Positions 23,542-35,518 of a stretch of 53,872 nucleotides of DNA are shown piece by piece. The position numbers and the translations under genes were made by a program. The stretch is taken from positions 1-53,872 of the forward strand of contig KV919183.1 of assembly GCA_002049455.2 (NCBI GenBank). The letters are read 5' to 3'. Position 1 is the first letter of the stretch. Every line of letters starts with the position of its first letter. The notes under the pieces are model-generated. The model searched no databases. It was not told where the DNA came from and was given only the letters and a program-made list of their open reading frames with translations. The stretch comes from Porphyra umbilicalis. Taxonomy: Eukaryota > Rhodophyta > Bangiophyceae > Bangiales > Bangiaceae.

Positions 23542-23842
23542 TCTCTACTTGCCGCCTCGGGGGACTTGTCTTGCATTGTTCTTAGTGGTATTGGTTGGTT
23601 GGCGGTGCGGGCTAATTCCCAGTCGGGGAATTGGGCCCGCACGTCGGTTTCCGACCTTATTAGGACAAAGGGCGACGACGGTGAGAGGCACCGTCGTCGC
23701 CGGCAAGTGAAAGGTGCCTTTTGTCTTGTACCTTTGGCGGCCCTTCTTCCCAGATCGGGTGATCCTATAGGGGGCACGTTCTTAGGACGGCAGCGGTGGG
23801 ATACTGCCCTCTTCGGGCTCGTGGCTACGGAGTTGTACTACA
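23542..23842 (+). repeat. 3' LTR-like segment of chromovirus B
   Basis: This aligns with 7282-7586: it starts near CCCCTCGTCT and GGGGGACTTG, contains the conserved hairpin at 23674-23698, and ends at GTACTACA (23842). A second stem (GTGCGGGC near 23604 with GCCCGCAC near 23640) is more regular here than in the other copy. Divergence between the copies is substantial, so element B is old. Ends are approximate. Confidence 0.5.
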
Positions 23843-26545
23843 CTCGCCGTCAACGACTTGGACGACGTCGACGTCGCCGTCGGCGCGGGGTTGTGGCGTC
23901 CCGGCGGCGATCGCGACTGCGTGCCGATCGGCAGCGTGCCGTACGTACCGAAAATGTCCCTGCCCTTGTCCCGGCCGTCACCACAGATGTCTTTGTCGCT
24001 CCGTTTGCCGGTAGACGTGGGGGCGGGCGGTGTCTCGGATGGCGTATCATTCTTGGTCGTTGGAAACTCGTTGGCGCTGCCGCGCGTTGGCGACGAAAGA
24101 ATCGTGGGGGCTCTGAAGCCGCGGCTAGCCAATTTGCCGCTGCATTCTTGCTTGTCGTCCCCAGAAGCGAGAGAACTCTTGGTGCCGCCTGGCGACGGGA
24201 AAGGGACACAGTAGACGAAAGACAACACGTTGGCGCCGACGTGCGGCTAGTCGGGCACGCCAGACGCATCGATGTAGTCGATCTCTTATCTCACGGGGGC
24301 CATTCGAAGCACTTGCCGCCACACTGCTCCTGCAAGCGCTCCAGGAGCTCAAAAGATCTGGTCCATGCTTTGCACACCGTCGGCGTTGTCACGACGCAAC
24401 GTGTCGGCGTTGATGGCTCGGTCACCGCTCCGCCGCCGACGTAATCTCGACGGCATCATGCCGCCGATACGGAGGGGTACATCATGCAGACCTAAGAGCG
24501 CGCCCCGGCACGCGCCCAACTTCCCGGTCGAAATCTTCTGCGTCACCGCCCGACGCCCGGCATACACTGTCTCCCCGGGCGATGCGCAGAGCAGGCGGTT
24601 CGCCCAGCGCGCGTTCTGGGAGCGCAGTAACGGGCGGTACGCTCAGCGCGCTGTCAGGAAGCGCAGGAAGTGACACATTTTCTTTTCGACCATCTGCAGC
24701 GTCGTGTCGGTTGCGGTGCGAGCAGAAGTTTTCCCAGAAAAATGCAGAAAGAGGGGCCGCAGCGATAACGGCCGTAGCTCCCTCATGGCGTCCCGGCAGA
24801 AAACAACAGGAGCACATTGCAGCTCTTCGGAGGAAAACGCGAGCCGAGTACGTCAGCAAGACCTTTGTACGTTCCGCTTCCACAGCACCCCACACCTTCC
24901 ACAGCACCACAGCAGGCAGTCAATCCAAACTGTTGGCGCGCAGTCGTCAGGCAGCGATAGCAACGTGCTGGTCTGACTGGCGTTCTCATCGAGCCGCGGG
25001 CTGCCGCGGGCTGCCCCGCCTCGTGCCTCATGCTGCTGCGCTTGGATAAGCTAGCTATCCGCATTCACCGCCGTGGCCGCTGCCTCGTGGGCGGTAGATG
25101 GCGCGGACACATCTCCAGCCTACCCTGCCTGACACGCAAAAGCGGGCGTGGCTGTTGCCAGGTTTGGCGCACAACTTCGCGCTACCAAATGCTCTGGTGT
25201 GAAAGGCGCCGGCGACGCCTGGGTGTAGCGAGTCCGGACGCGCTCCATCGGTCAATACCGCTGCCCGGGCCGGCCACGGAGGCACCATGCCCACCGGTGG
25301 CGTTCCGCGGCCCGCCACGGCGCTGCCACTGGCGCTTTTGAAACAAAAGCGCCACCGAATCAGCCGCGCGTGCGGTTGGTCCCACAAGAAGATGGAGAGA
25401 GTTCAGGTTCGCAAAACCGCGAGTGAGTTGGGGGATTGGACGCAGCCGGCATCGGTCGTGGGCCCCGCTGCCTTCGACTCCACGTGGAGCAGGGTCAATG
25501 AGCTCCTGCTCACTTTAGGGCCGTTCTTTGATCCGAAGAGTGCTGCCGGTAGTCAAATGCCTCCACGGTACCGTTGTACGGGGGGGATGAATCCTGTGTT
25601 TTTCTGTAGGCGATTGTTCCTTTTTTGTTGCTCTGCGTGTCCCCCACGCAGCACAACAGCCGCGCAGACGCCAGGAACCAAACAAGTTTCAGACTACAGC
25701 ACTGCTATTGCCTCTGGATACCTGACAAGACTCACATGCATCCCCCGCCTCCAGCGCTCCCTCATTGCAACATCATGTGTCTATCCTCACCCACGTCACA
25801 TCAGATCTCACCCGGGACAGGGAGCTGCACAGCGCAGTCATTGTCGTCGGTTGCCGCAGCCACGCCAGTCTTCGCCTGAGAGTCGTCAGGATTCAGTACA
25901 AGGGGCGCGAGATTAGCAGCGAGGGCCGCCTAGATAACGGCAAAAGCGGAGCTCACCTGCCGGCGTCCTTGTTCCACGGTCGGATGATGTCAGTGGTACA
26001 CACCCCGCTCTTGTGCCGCACGAACCTGCCGAAGGTGAGAGCAATGCTGGACATCAGCGGCGGCTGCATTGTCTGAAGCATGCCACAACGTCGCAACTCA
26101 TCGGACCCGGCGACAGCGTAACCGACATGAGAGTCTCCATGCCCCTGTTGCTGCGTAGGAGCGAGTTCGCCGGCGACGTGTCCTTTCTGATGGCTGCCAC
26201 GTACAAGCAGCTTCGCCCACCCGGAAGGCAGAGTCGCCGGGTGTTCTTGTTTCTCATGCCGTCTACGGCAGGGTTTTACTCGTCCTGTTCTTCCTTGGTA
26301 GAGTCGCATTCGCTGCAGTTGTCGACGTCGCGCTCAACCGCGTCCTCCGCGCGCCCGCTGGTCGTCACGGCGCCTCGGCCGTGGAACTCGACCAACAAGC
26401 CAAAAGCCACTTAGTTGTTAACATGAAGAACATATGCCTTGTTGCCGTGAGACTGCAATAGTGGAAAGTATTCATCGAGACCAAGGCCCTCGGAGTTTCT
26501 GTTTGCCCGGAGTCGAGACAGAGTCCGGCGTGGCTCAACTACGAT
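23843..26545. other. Anonymous region, no supportable gene
   Basis: Moderate-GC DNA with only short frames. A minus-strand frame at 24228-23782 has an ordinary Ser/Thr/Pro-rich composition but overlaps the LTR end and has no recognisable motif. No RNA gene or repeat family was identified. Confidence 0.4.
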
Positions 26546-26836
26546 CTACGAAGCTGCCGCAGAGAAGCTCTGCGTGTCGTCAAAGAGGTTTTTGTCGGTG
26601 TCATCCTTCATCCTGATGCGCAGGAAGTCCGGCTCGTCTAGTTCCCCCTTGCATGCCTCGGGGAGAAGGCCGTCATATTCAAGGTACCAGCGGTCCATCA
26701 CGTACGTTTTGTCGCCGTACTGGTGGCCTTGGAGGCCGGTCACGCCGCACAACTTGTGACGTACGCACTTTGCTTCGCCGCACTGACCCTTTTCGTGGAA
26801 GGCGCTGTTTGGTCGGCAGGCTCCTGTAGAACATCG
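26546..26836 (-). CDS. Possible exon or decayed coding fragment
   Basis: One minus-strand frame without a stop has a natural amino-acid composition unlike its surroundings. A Cys/His-rich start (CRPN, CGEAKC, RHKLC) is followed by an acidic aromatic segment (YVMDRWYLEYDGLL) and DEPDFLRIRMKDD. It ends at 26546. The Cys/His spacing could be a zinc-binding motif. No start codon or splice sites could be fixed, and the family is not recognised. It could equally be a piece of an old transposon. Confidence 0.3.
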   Translation of the reverse strand, partial: RCSTGACRPNSAFHEKGQCGEAKCVRHKLCGVTGLQGHQYGDKTYVMDRWYLEYDGLLPEACKGELDEPDFLRIRMKDDTDKNLFDDTQSFSAAAS

Positions 26837-27834
26837 TTTTCAGCCAGAGGGCACGTCCGCGCCGTGTGGCCGCTCCTGTCAGGCGGCCTTAAAAAATGGC
26901 AGACGCCCCTTTTCATCATGAACCATCGGCGTAGAAGTCCCGGGGGAGGAAAGGCTGGAAAGAAGGAAGGACGTAGAGAGAACAGAAGCCGCCGACGACA
27001 AATCCACAGCGCGCACAAGACCATGACGTCGGCCGCAATCTACTATGGACCCACTGCTGAAGAAGAGCGTGTGACACGGCAGAGTGGCGATTTTTCTGAC
27101 GCCACCTCCTGCGCGACACCATCGCGCATGGTCCACAGGTCCCACCGCCGCGCTCGAAACGCTCGGGCGCCGAAAAGGGGGCAGAGAAGTGTCAGTCTGC
27201 CGCAGACATGGCACCGCGTTGGCCGCCGTCGTTACCAATACCACACAGGCACAGGAACGAAAGGGGAGCAACATGGGGATGAAGCGTAATGGCCAACACC
27301 GTTGCTGAGATCAGCATCTGTAGCAGACATTGAGCCCCCGGCAGATGTGACGTTATATGCAATCTTCTCGGTCGAAGAACATGCGCCGCAGACCGTTGGG
27401 AACTCGAGGTCTGCTTCCTGACGATCTGATGCCAGGAGGGTGGTCGGCGCACGGGTGTGCGTGTTGCGACAGTATAATCGCTACTCAATATTATTTGCCC
27501 ACCCTGGAAAGGCGATTGCGGTCGTCAATGGGATTCGATAATCGGCCTCTCTTGCCCTGATCTGCCTAATTCTGGGGACTTCAGAGTGGAGCGGTCACCC
27601 AGTGACCTACGAAGAAACGCCCCCAGCTTGTTACCAGCGGATAGAAACTCACCAGAACCATCATGGTGAAACGTCGAAGGACCCCCATCACCACTCTGCA
27701 GGTAGGCGCAATCAAGGAGATGGTCGCCAACAAAACGTTCAACGGCGACATGGCAACCTCCATCAGCCGCAACCAAAGAATGGATGCTTAGGTCGCTTCC
27801 GCCACTCGGGGGTATGGCGGGAGGGGGTCGTTTT
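26837..27834. other. Anonymous region, no supportable gene
   Basis: Frames are open on both strands for up to 190 codons, but without motifs, repeats or a convincing start. Nothing more can be said from the sequence. Confidence 0.35.
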
Positions 27835-28750
27835 TGCTTGTCGTATTGGGCGGTCGCCGCGCCGCGTCTGTGGGCGGTGGACGGGGCGCACGGGCGGTAC
27901 CTCTGGGCGGCGCCAGCGCCGTGGAGAGGCTAGTGCACCCGCGACGCGTGCCACCGGCGCTCGTTGCGGCTGACGACATGGGGTGCGCGGACCGGACCGC
28001 CCGGGCCGGCGCGGCGGAGCCGCCGCGGTGCCGAGGCGTGGGCGCCCCCTCTGGTCTGGCAGTGTGTGGCCTTCGAGGACGAGCGACGGTAGACGGGGAG
28101 TGGCGGTGCGGGCGATGTGGGCAGACGATCATAGGTGGTCGTGGTTCGCCGAGCCTTGCCTCCGTTGGCCCCCACCAGCCGCTGGGCGGCGCGACCCGGC
28201 GTCGGACGCCTCTGTCTTCACGCCGCCGTGTCTGTGGCGGCCCGGCGTGGCGGCCGCCTGGCGCTGCGGCACCGTTGGTTTTGCCGGCGGGCGGAAACGT
28301 GAACAGCCATCCGCGGCACCGCAGCGGCACGCTGGCTGGCTGCGTGGACGCCACCCCTACCGGCGGGGGTGGGGTGCGTTGCGTGTCGCGTGCCCACCGG
28401 CGCACGTGTCTTGGTGTGGGGGTGTACCCGTGCATGCATTGTGAGTGCGACTGCGTGTGTGGGACGGGGTCGGGGTGCGCGCGGGGCGGTCAGACGCCGC
28501 GTCACTCCGCGCGCGGGCGCGAGCACCGACGCGGCCACGGGGAATAGAACAAACCCAGCTACTCGACGCGCCATCCCTAGCAGGGAGAGAAACACACAGC
28601 AACTACGGCCCACCCCATCAACACACCCGCCGCAAAGGGAAAACCATACGACAGACCTGGCTGCGCTCTCCGCCGGCGACGGCACCGTAGTCGGGCAGCG
28701 CGGCATCACCCTCAGCGGCGGCATGCTCCCTCGTGGCGCAACCAATGGGT
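27835..28750. other. GC-rich island with coding-like frames
   Basis: The GC content rises sharply relative to both flanks. A plus-strand frame (27834-28547) carries a WRCGRCG pair of cysteines, and the minus strand is open too. No protein family is recognised. It may be a captured or decayed host gene segment. Confidence 0.3.
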
Positions 28751-29651
28751 CATAGATATAATAGCCTTCGCGAGCATGCTTTCGCAGTTGGTTTCTAAAT
28801 AATACAATCGACAGTAGCTCTCACACAGATGGTCAACAATTGGTCAACAGGTGGGCAGCCGATTGGCCGCCACTGATAGCCTTTGCCTGAAGTTCGTGCT
28901 CGGGTCTGCAACCGACATGAGATGGTCAACAGGTTGTCAATGGGTGGCCTACAGATGGTCAGCACATGGTCGACAGGCTGAGATCAATTCTGTCTAGGAC
29001 ATTGACTCAACCGCCGCCGTCAGCCATCGTCTGACAGTGGCGGAGAAGGTCCATGCTTTCAAAAGCCTCCTGAAGCCCCCGTGATGGGCTTCTGGGGATA
29101 CACTGGCCACACAGCGCTGTCCATTGGGTTCCTTGTGCCCCATCCACAGGCCGGGCACGGTACTGAACTGTCACCTGTTTCCATTGCACCGAATGTCAGT
29201 CGTGGCCGACGGCTGAGGTCCAACCGCCGTCTTCAACCACTCCCCCCTGTGGTACGACCGCCTCCTTCACTCCATACCACCCGCAGACCCGGTGCCCTCC
29301 CCCCGTGGCTGGCCGACAACGTAAATAGGGCAGGACTAAAGTGGTGAGGGAATGCGAGTTGCCCGAGCTCCGTTTGCTGTAGCAGGACGCCCCCTTCGCC
29401 AGTCTGGCAGAAAAAGATGAATAGCACGTTGCCGAGAGCACCAACACTGCTGGAGGGCCCTCTCTCCCCCACTTGTCTTGCCGAACGATGTAGAAGGCCT
29501 TCGAGGGCCTTGGATTGTCATCTTGTTCTTCTGCCAAGAAAGATTCTCCTCGTCTGCCAACCCACGAGGACACACGCCTCGTGGACGACGAACCGCAGGT
29601 CTGGGACCTACCACAGGCTGTTCGTCTTCTTCGCTGAAAAAGGCTCTTCTG
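28751..29651. other. Anonymous region with short TGGTCAACA repeats
   Basis: The word GGTCAACA and close variants recur several times between about 28825 and 28980. Otherwise I see no gene. Short frames on both strands around 29200-29690 are probably chance. Confidence 0.35.
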
Positions 29652-29827
29652 TATTGCTGTCTTGCCAATTTTTGCCGATCCCGTCGATGTCAAGAGGGGT
29701 GATCAACAGTGTGAAACAGCGTCTCAGCCATCCACTCAGCCGGATGAAGTCGATTGACCAATGGGCAGTTGACCCAGACCCCTTCTTGACTTTGACCACA
29801 TCGGCCAAAATTGGGAAGACAGCAATA
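29652..29827. repeat. Fold-back element with about 49-bp arms
   Basis: The left arm 29652-29700 (TATTGCTGTCTTGCCAATTT onward) is complementary to the right arm 29778-29827 with a few mismatches, through the GCCGAT and GTCAAGA motifs. The spacer is about 77 bp. It resembles a MITE or a short inverted duplication and has no coding capacity. Confidence 0.65.
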
Positions 29828-31957
29828 GTGCGGCAGCAGCAAGCGCCGTTTGTGTGAGCCGGTCTCGGCAACAGTGCGCATTGGCCACGGATAGGGGTGA
29901 ACAAATAATTTCGTGTAGAGATTGTACTGCGCGCGGAAAGGACCTCTCTTGTTGATTGCCGTCGAAGGGAGAAGAGCGAAAGTAACCTATCGCGTTCATG
30001 GTTCTTCGCTAAGTTTCAAACTCTGGTCGCTCGCGAGAGCCACTCGGGACGGCGTGGTTCACTTAGGGTTGGGGGAAACGATGACTGGCATAGGCGGCCG
30101 ACCAAAGATGCAATAATATGTACTACCAAAATTGAATAATGAATCTCTTACATATTGATACGATCATTCTTCATGCTGTTTCATCTATCGCAAGGACAGG
30201 ACCGTTGGGGCCCACCACCATTTGAGATCGAGAGTACGAACTTCGGGGCGCATCACACCTGGAGCACTGGTATATCTTAGCGATGATCTTTGGGCATTTG
30301 CGAGGTCTCTCGCCATGGACCGAACAAATAGCCGCCGCACCGCTGGCCCGGCGGAGGACCGATCTTGCTTCTCACGGGACGGTTAGCCTTTTTGGGGGAG
30401 GGGGGGGATCGCCACGTGCGCCGCTCTCGGTCGGCGTGGCCGTAGCCATTATGGCCACGGTCATGATGACGGCCGTCATTGACGGCCTGCCGCTGCATTG
30501 TTCGGTGCACCCGTGAACGCCAAAAGTTGTGCCTGCATGGCGACTGGGGTGGGGAGTTGTTGCGAGAGGGGGCCCTCACGTCGACTGCGGCGGCCTGGCG
30601 CGCACCTCTCCATGCGGAAACGCCGCCAGACCTTCATTCATTGGAGGCCCATGCTGGGTGTCGCTGGGCGCGCGCAGCGCTGGGTGACGCAATAACTGTT
30701 GCGCCATCCCCACCCAACCGCTGACGCAGCAGCGACAGCTACAGTACAGTACCGGGGGGGCCCCTAAAAATTGTCACAACGTGGAATTTTGTGCACCCCC
30801 TAAGAGGCATCAATTTGACTACCAAGGCCTCCAGAAAGAATTTCCAGACACCTGCAAGAAAAACAACTCGGCCTTATCCAGCTCTGTACTGTCTGAAACA
30901 TGACATCCGCGGCGCGTGCGCACGAAAGCAAAGGCATCTTCACCAAGCGCATGAGCTGGCGGCTCTGATCATGTGCTTTCTGTAGCCTGAGGAGTTGTAT
31001 CAGCTGCATCCGGTCGCCTGTGGTGCGACGCCGCCGTCCCTCTCCCCGAAAAGAAAGGTCTCCTCTTCATACCCAGCAAGTCATGATAGGCACGTCCGAT
31101 ATCCTGCGCGCCCACAGAATGAGCCTCACAGGAAAGAAGCAAGACTGGCGATGCCGCCCCCCTCCCAGAGCCTCGCGAAGACACCCCGTAGCCACAGGGC
31201 TGCTTGCCATACCCCCACTGCAGCATCCTCTACACAGCTCGCAGTCTCCCGGCTGCCAGCAGCTTCTTCTTTTTCAGTCTGCGTTAAACAGTTCACGCCA
31301 TCTTTCCGTTCCTGGGCAGCCAGCCGGGCGGCGTGTGCAGCAGTGGGTGAAGATGGCGGGGAAGTCAGTCGCGGCGGCCGCCGATCACGGCCGCTGGGCC
31401 CTGACGGAGGCGATTACAGTGATCACGATTCCACGCGTTCGGAGGGTTTTCAAGGGATAATGTATCGAAAAAAATAAGAAAATCATACGAGCGGGGTGTG
31501 CGTCATTGTGTCAATCTCATGGGAGAAACAAATCGAAGAGATGCTGCTTATTTTTTCCATGTGCCGCTTGAGGTACAGTATGGGCGCGTCACAATCATGG
31601 CTGTTCGTCTGTTTGAAATTCCAAACGACACATCATGCGACGCACCCCCGGTAGTGTACACCAGCCGCATCTGGCAAATCGTGGTCGCGGCACCGTGTCA
31701 GCCTCGCTCCCCCGCGGGATGCAATCGCTTGATAGCAGCCCGGGGGGGGGAGGGGACGGGGTCGGACCAGGCGCTTGGCGAATGGCGCCGCCGTCGTCAA
31801 CCTCGCGACCATTTCACGGAGGCTGGGACCTCACGCAGGGCCCAAAGTTTTTTAATTCAGATGCCCCGCGAGAGTCATGGCGAGTCCTCCAGGATGGCAA
31901 AACCCTTTCGGTGGATTTCTGTCCTACCAAAAGAGTCAGTAGAGGGGGGCGCCCGCG
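29828..31957. other. Anonymous region, no supportable gene
   Basis: Mixed-composition DNA with short frames only. A poly-G/C stretch lies near 30390-30410. I see no RNA gene, LTR or TIR. Confidence 0.35.
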
Positions 31958-32770
31958 CAGTGGTGCTTATATTGTGATCACGCGCAAACGTGCAATTATG
32001 GTAAAAAGTTCCGTAAAAAGTTTGCGGACCCGCCTGGATGGGTCCAAAAAGGGCGGTTTTGCCCACAATAATTTGCGCAGCGAAAGAGCGTGTCGTCCGG
32101 TTTCTCAAATTTATACCATCCGAACCGTCACGAAGCGCTGAGCACGGCCATAGCCTTCCCGCAGCCCGGTCGCCGCTTCCTTGCGCGTCGCAAATAGTTG
32201 TGACGTCAGCATCTTACGGAGGGGGCCTAGCTGTAGAACGACCATGTCGCATATGCCGTAGGCATTAACAATCTTCCAGCAGTCAGCAGCCTGTGCAGCT
32301 GGCCGACAACAGCCACACATGCGGTGACGCGGTCGATATTGATGGACGATTGGATCACGGAAACCCTTAGCCATCATGGCGATTGGCTCCGTGTCGCTCT
32401 TGACAGCTGGGGATTTGCTCTGTACAGTCTTTCTCCAATACTGGGCACCCTTTCGTGTCTCGAAAGTAGCCTCGGTTCTTCGTGCAGAAGACAGCTCGAT
32501 CGGCCCTCACGGCACCGCAAAGCTGTCCTGGTACGTACAGTACTTTAGGCACCGTGCCCAAGAAAGGATGTCACAGCAATGGAGAAAGACTGTAGCAAAA
32601 CCTGTGGGTCACTCCGAACTGTAAGCCGCCAACTCTTGCGCCCTCTCTCGCCATTCCTCCACAGTTCTTCCACAAATCAACGTCCCTGCGGAGGGCCTTG
32701 CGGAGGGGATCTTGGAGCTTTTTCATGAAAAACACGTTTGCGCGAGAACACACGATAAGCACCACTGCGC
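31958..32770. repeat. Diverged inverted repeat pair
   Basis: The segment 31958-32010 (GTGGTGCTTAT, CGCGCAAACGTG, then an AAAAAG run) recurs in inverse orientation at about 32720-32770. Both copies are imperfect. They may be two copies of one dispersed repeat or the ends of an old element about 0.8 kb long. No target duplication is visible. Confidence 0.4.
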
Positions 32771-33479
32771 CGCTGCCGCCGCCTGGGACGCGGCCCGCCG
32801 CAGATCATCGTTGTCGAGGTGGGTCTGTTCTGCTCCTCGCCCCCCCACCCAGAGGCCATAGGTGTGTCGAACAGTTTGGCCGCTCACCCCCGCCCCCGCC
32901 GCGCGCCGGGTGATCCGCGCGCCCACCACTGCCGCCGCCTCGTGGGACGTGCCCACCCCCGTGCCGCCGCTCACGCGTGCGGCGTCGCGACCGCCGCAGG
33001 CGACCCTTCGGCGCCGCCCCACACGTGGCGGCCACACGCGCCTCCACCGAGGCGGCAACGCCAAGGGGCGGCGCCCGGTGGCGCCTCGCCGGTCGGCGCC
33101 GACGGAACGGCCCGTCGGCAATGGGGGCGCCCGCCGCGGCGGCCGGTAGCCCGTATGGGAAAAGAATGTTGTTTTGATGATGCGCCCGGCGAGGCTACTC
33201 CTCGATCGGGCGCTCATAAAGGGTGGCAGAGGCGGACACGGGCTGAGGCGCGCGACCTGCGGTGCACGCCCGAGCCTGGCCGCCCGCCCCGCGCATACAC
33301 CTCTCGCGGCTCTCCCGGCGGTAACACGGCGGGCTACATGCGACGCCGGCCGACGCGCAACAAGCGGTCGCTCATCCGCCGGGCAGACAGGTGGCTTGGA
33401 GCCACCGGCTGGAGGTAAGCTGTCCTGTTACTAGGCACCGTGCCCAAGAAAGGATGTCACAGCAATGGAGAAAGACTGT
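32532..33479. repeat. Direct repeat pair flanking a GC-rich island
   Basis: A run of about 47 identical bases (AGGCACCGTGCCCAAGAAAG onward, ending AAGACTGTA) occurs near 32549-32595 and again near 33432-33479. Both are preceded by a similar AAGCTGTCCTG. The copies are about 884 bp apart and enclose a GC-rich block (32780-33420). This could be a tandem duplication or the footprint of an insertion. Confidence 0.6.
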
Positions 33480-34560
33480 ATCCCCCTCACGCGCCGCCGC
33501 TTCCACGACGCGGCTGCCGGCGGCCGCCCCGCCCGCGGCGGCTGCGTGCGTGCCCCTCCCGCTGTCGCGCACGCCGATGCCGACGGCGGAGGGGATCACG
33601 ACGTCGGCGGTCGAAGGGCGGCGTCCGTAGGCGGCCGCGATCGCTGCAGCGGTGGCGGTCCCGTCCGTCGAGAGTGTGGCGCCGCCGCCACCACCGCTGC
33701 CGCCACCGCTGCCGCTGCAGCTGCCGCCGCCGCGGCCGCCACTGCCGCTGCCGCCGCCACCGCTGACGGCGGCCGCTCCGACGGCGCCCGACGGCGAGCT
33801 TGGGCGCCGGCCGCGGGGGTGGCCGTCGCGGCCTCGTCGCAGTGCGCGGGTGTGGCGGGCGGTGCGGAACCTCGCGCGGCGCCATGTGCTGCACGCGCGC
33901 CAACCCGGGGGGCGTCTGTGATGCAGACGGTGGCAGGGACACGGCGGCGGCGGTCAATTTGTCGGCGGGCAGGCGCCATGGCGTGGCTTGGGGGAGGGGG
34001 CGGGGGGGGCGCGCCTCAGATGCAGGCGGCGTGATGGCTGATGTTTGCCGGCTGGCCGGCGGTGATAGGGTGGATGGCGGTGGGCCGTCGGGGGGCGGAC
34101 GTCGGCATCGTGGACGCCACTGCTCGGTCGGCGCGGAGGGGCGGGGATGGACGGTCGCCGGCGGAGGGGACCGCCGCGCAGGCATGACGGCTGACGGGGA
34201 TCCGAGCGGCCGGTCTGTAATGGGCCTCGTGTGTGGCGGTCTCCATTGGGTGGCCTCCCGCCCGCCCCCGCGACGTGGCGGTGGGCTGTCTGCCGCTGGC
34301 CGCCATCGCCGCCACGCATCGCCGCCACGCATCGCCGCGGGCGTGCACACCGCGGCTGTGAGGCCGCTCGCCGCCCAGTGCCAACGTCAAGGTGCTCTCG
34401 CTGCCCTCCCCGGTACGTTGCGCGTTAACGCCACCCGTGGTTGTTCCCTGGTGGTTGGGTGTGGCGCGTGCGGCTACGCGGGCGGAGGAGAAAAAAGGAA
34501 AGCTTTAAGAAAGAAACAAGCTAGTCATGTGCTGATCGCGCTGCGTGAGAGACACCAAGT
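32780..34560. other. GC-rich island with trinucleotide runs
   Basis: Two GC-rich blocks (about 32780-33420 and 33480-34500) with GCC/GCN runs near 33680-33780. Frames are open on both strands, for example an Ala-rich frame at 33465-34034 and a minus-strand frame at 33217-32723. Composition alone can explain them and no family is recognised. Confidence 0.3.
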
Positions 34561-34780
34561 CGCCCGACCAACGGCTCGCACCGCAACGAGCATGAACAAG
34601 TAAAATGCACGCCGTACAATATATTCAATGGGGTCGAGAGGCGGGAAGCATGTCGCTGCGCACAACTTGTGGCGCGACTCAAAGACGGACAACTACCCGC
34701 GTTGGCCTAGCCGGCCGCCGGCGGCCGCGGCCAACGGGGCGTCCCCGCGCACCCCCGATGCCAAAGACACGAGGGTCTGC

Positions 34781-35518
34781 TTAGCTTCGGATGATCGTCA
34801 CCGGGCCCGAGTTGCCACCATTCCCCCCCGCGGCGGTCGCCGTGCCGGCCCCGCCCGACCCGGCGTTGCTCCCAATCGTGACGGTGCCCGCCGTAGACGG
34901 GATGAGGGGCGTCGCCGCCGAGTTCGTGACCGTCACGGTGCCGGCGGTGCCGCCACTGCCCCCCGGAAAGGCCCCGCCGTTCTGGCCACCGTTGCCGCCA
35001 GTGCCGCCAATCGTCACGGCGCCCGAGCCGCCCGCGATGAGCGCCGCGCCGCCAGTGTTTTGAATGTTAACGGCGCTGCTGGCGCCACCCGTAGCGCCGG
35101 CCGCCGCACCGGCGGGCCCGCCGGCGCCACCGTTTCCGGCGGGCCGCCCAATTGTGATGTCGCCCCCGGGGGCTTGAAAGAGCGTGCTCCCCCCCGAGTT
35201 GGTAATGGAGATGGCCCCACCGACGCCGCCAGGGCCGCCAGCGCTCAAGTCCGCCGCGCCACCCGCGCCACCGTTTGAGCCAATGTTGACGTTGCGGGGT
35301 GTTGGCGGCGGTGCCGGCGTTGCCGGCGCCACGGGCGTGACTCCTCCGTTGGTAAAGAAGAAGGGGGTGAAACCACCACCAGGGAAGAAAACGATCGCGC
35401 GTTTGGTAGGGCGGAGGGCGGCGCCCACCGACGGCGTCACGGGCGCGGCTGTGGCGACGGCGAGCGTCGCGGCAACGACCGCTGCCGCAAAGACGGCCAA
35501 CCGGCGGAAGGATACCAT
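34781..35518 (-). CDS. Secreted glycine-rich four-repeat protein
   Basis: A single-exon minus-strand gene of 245 codons, ATG at 35518-35516 and TAA at 34783-34781. The first 25 residues are a signal peptide: MVSFRR, a long Ala/Val core, and a probable cut near ATAA-PV. A Phe/Pro-rich linker (FFPGGGFTPFFF) is followed by four imperfect repeats of about 45 residues. Each has a VxIG strand, a Gly/Ala-rich loop and an ITN-type strand (INI, ITNSGG, NIQNTGG, VTNSAA). The alternating strand-loop pattern suggests a beta-rich extracellular or wall protein; this is inferred from the repeats, not from a known family. An in-frame ATG or GTG farther up is less likely because the signal peptide begins exactly here. 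Confidence 0.75.
   Translation of the reverse strand: MVSFRRLAVFAAAVVAATLAVATAAPVTPSVGAALRPTKRAIVFFPGGGFTPFFFTNGGVTPVAPATPAPPPTPRNVNIGSNGGAGGAADLSAGGPGGVGGAISITNSGGSTLFQAPGGDITIGRPAGNGGAGGPAGAAAGATGGASSAVNIQNTGGAALIAGGSGAVTIGGTGGNGGQNGGAFPGGSGGTAGTVTVTNSAATPLIPSTAGTVTIGSNAGSGGAGTATAAGGNGGNSGPVTIIRS

Noticed and set aside
23782..24228. Minus-strand Ser/Pro-rich frame as a host gene
   Set aside because: It overlaps the LTR end of element B, has no recognisable domain and no supportable start.
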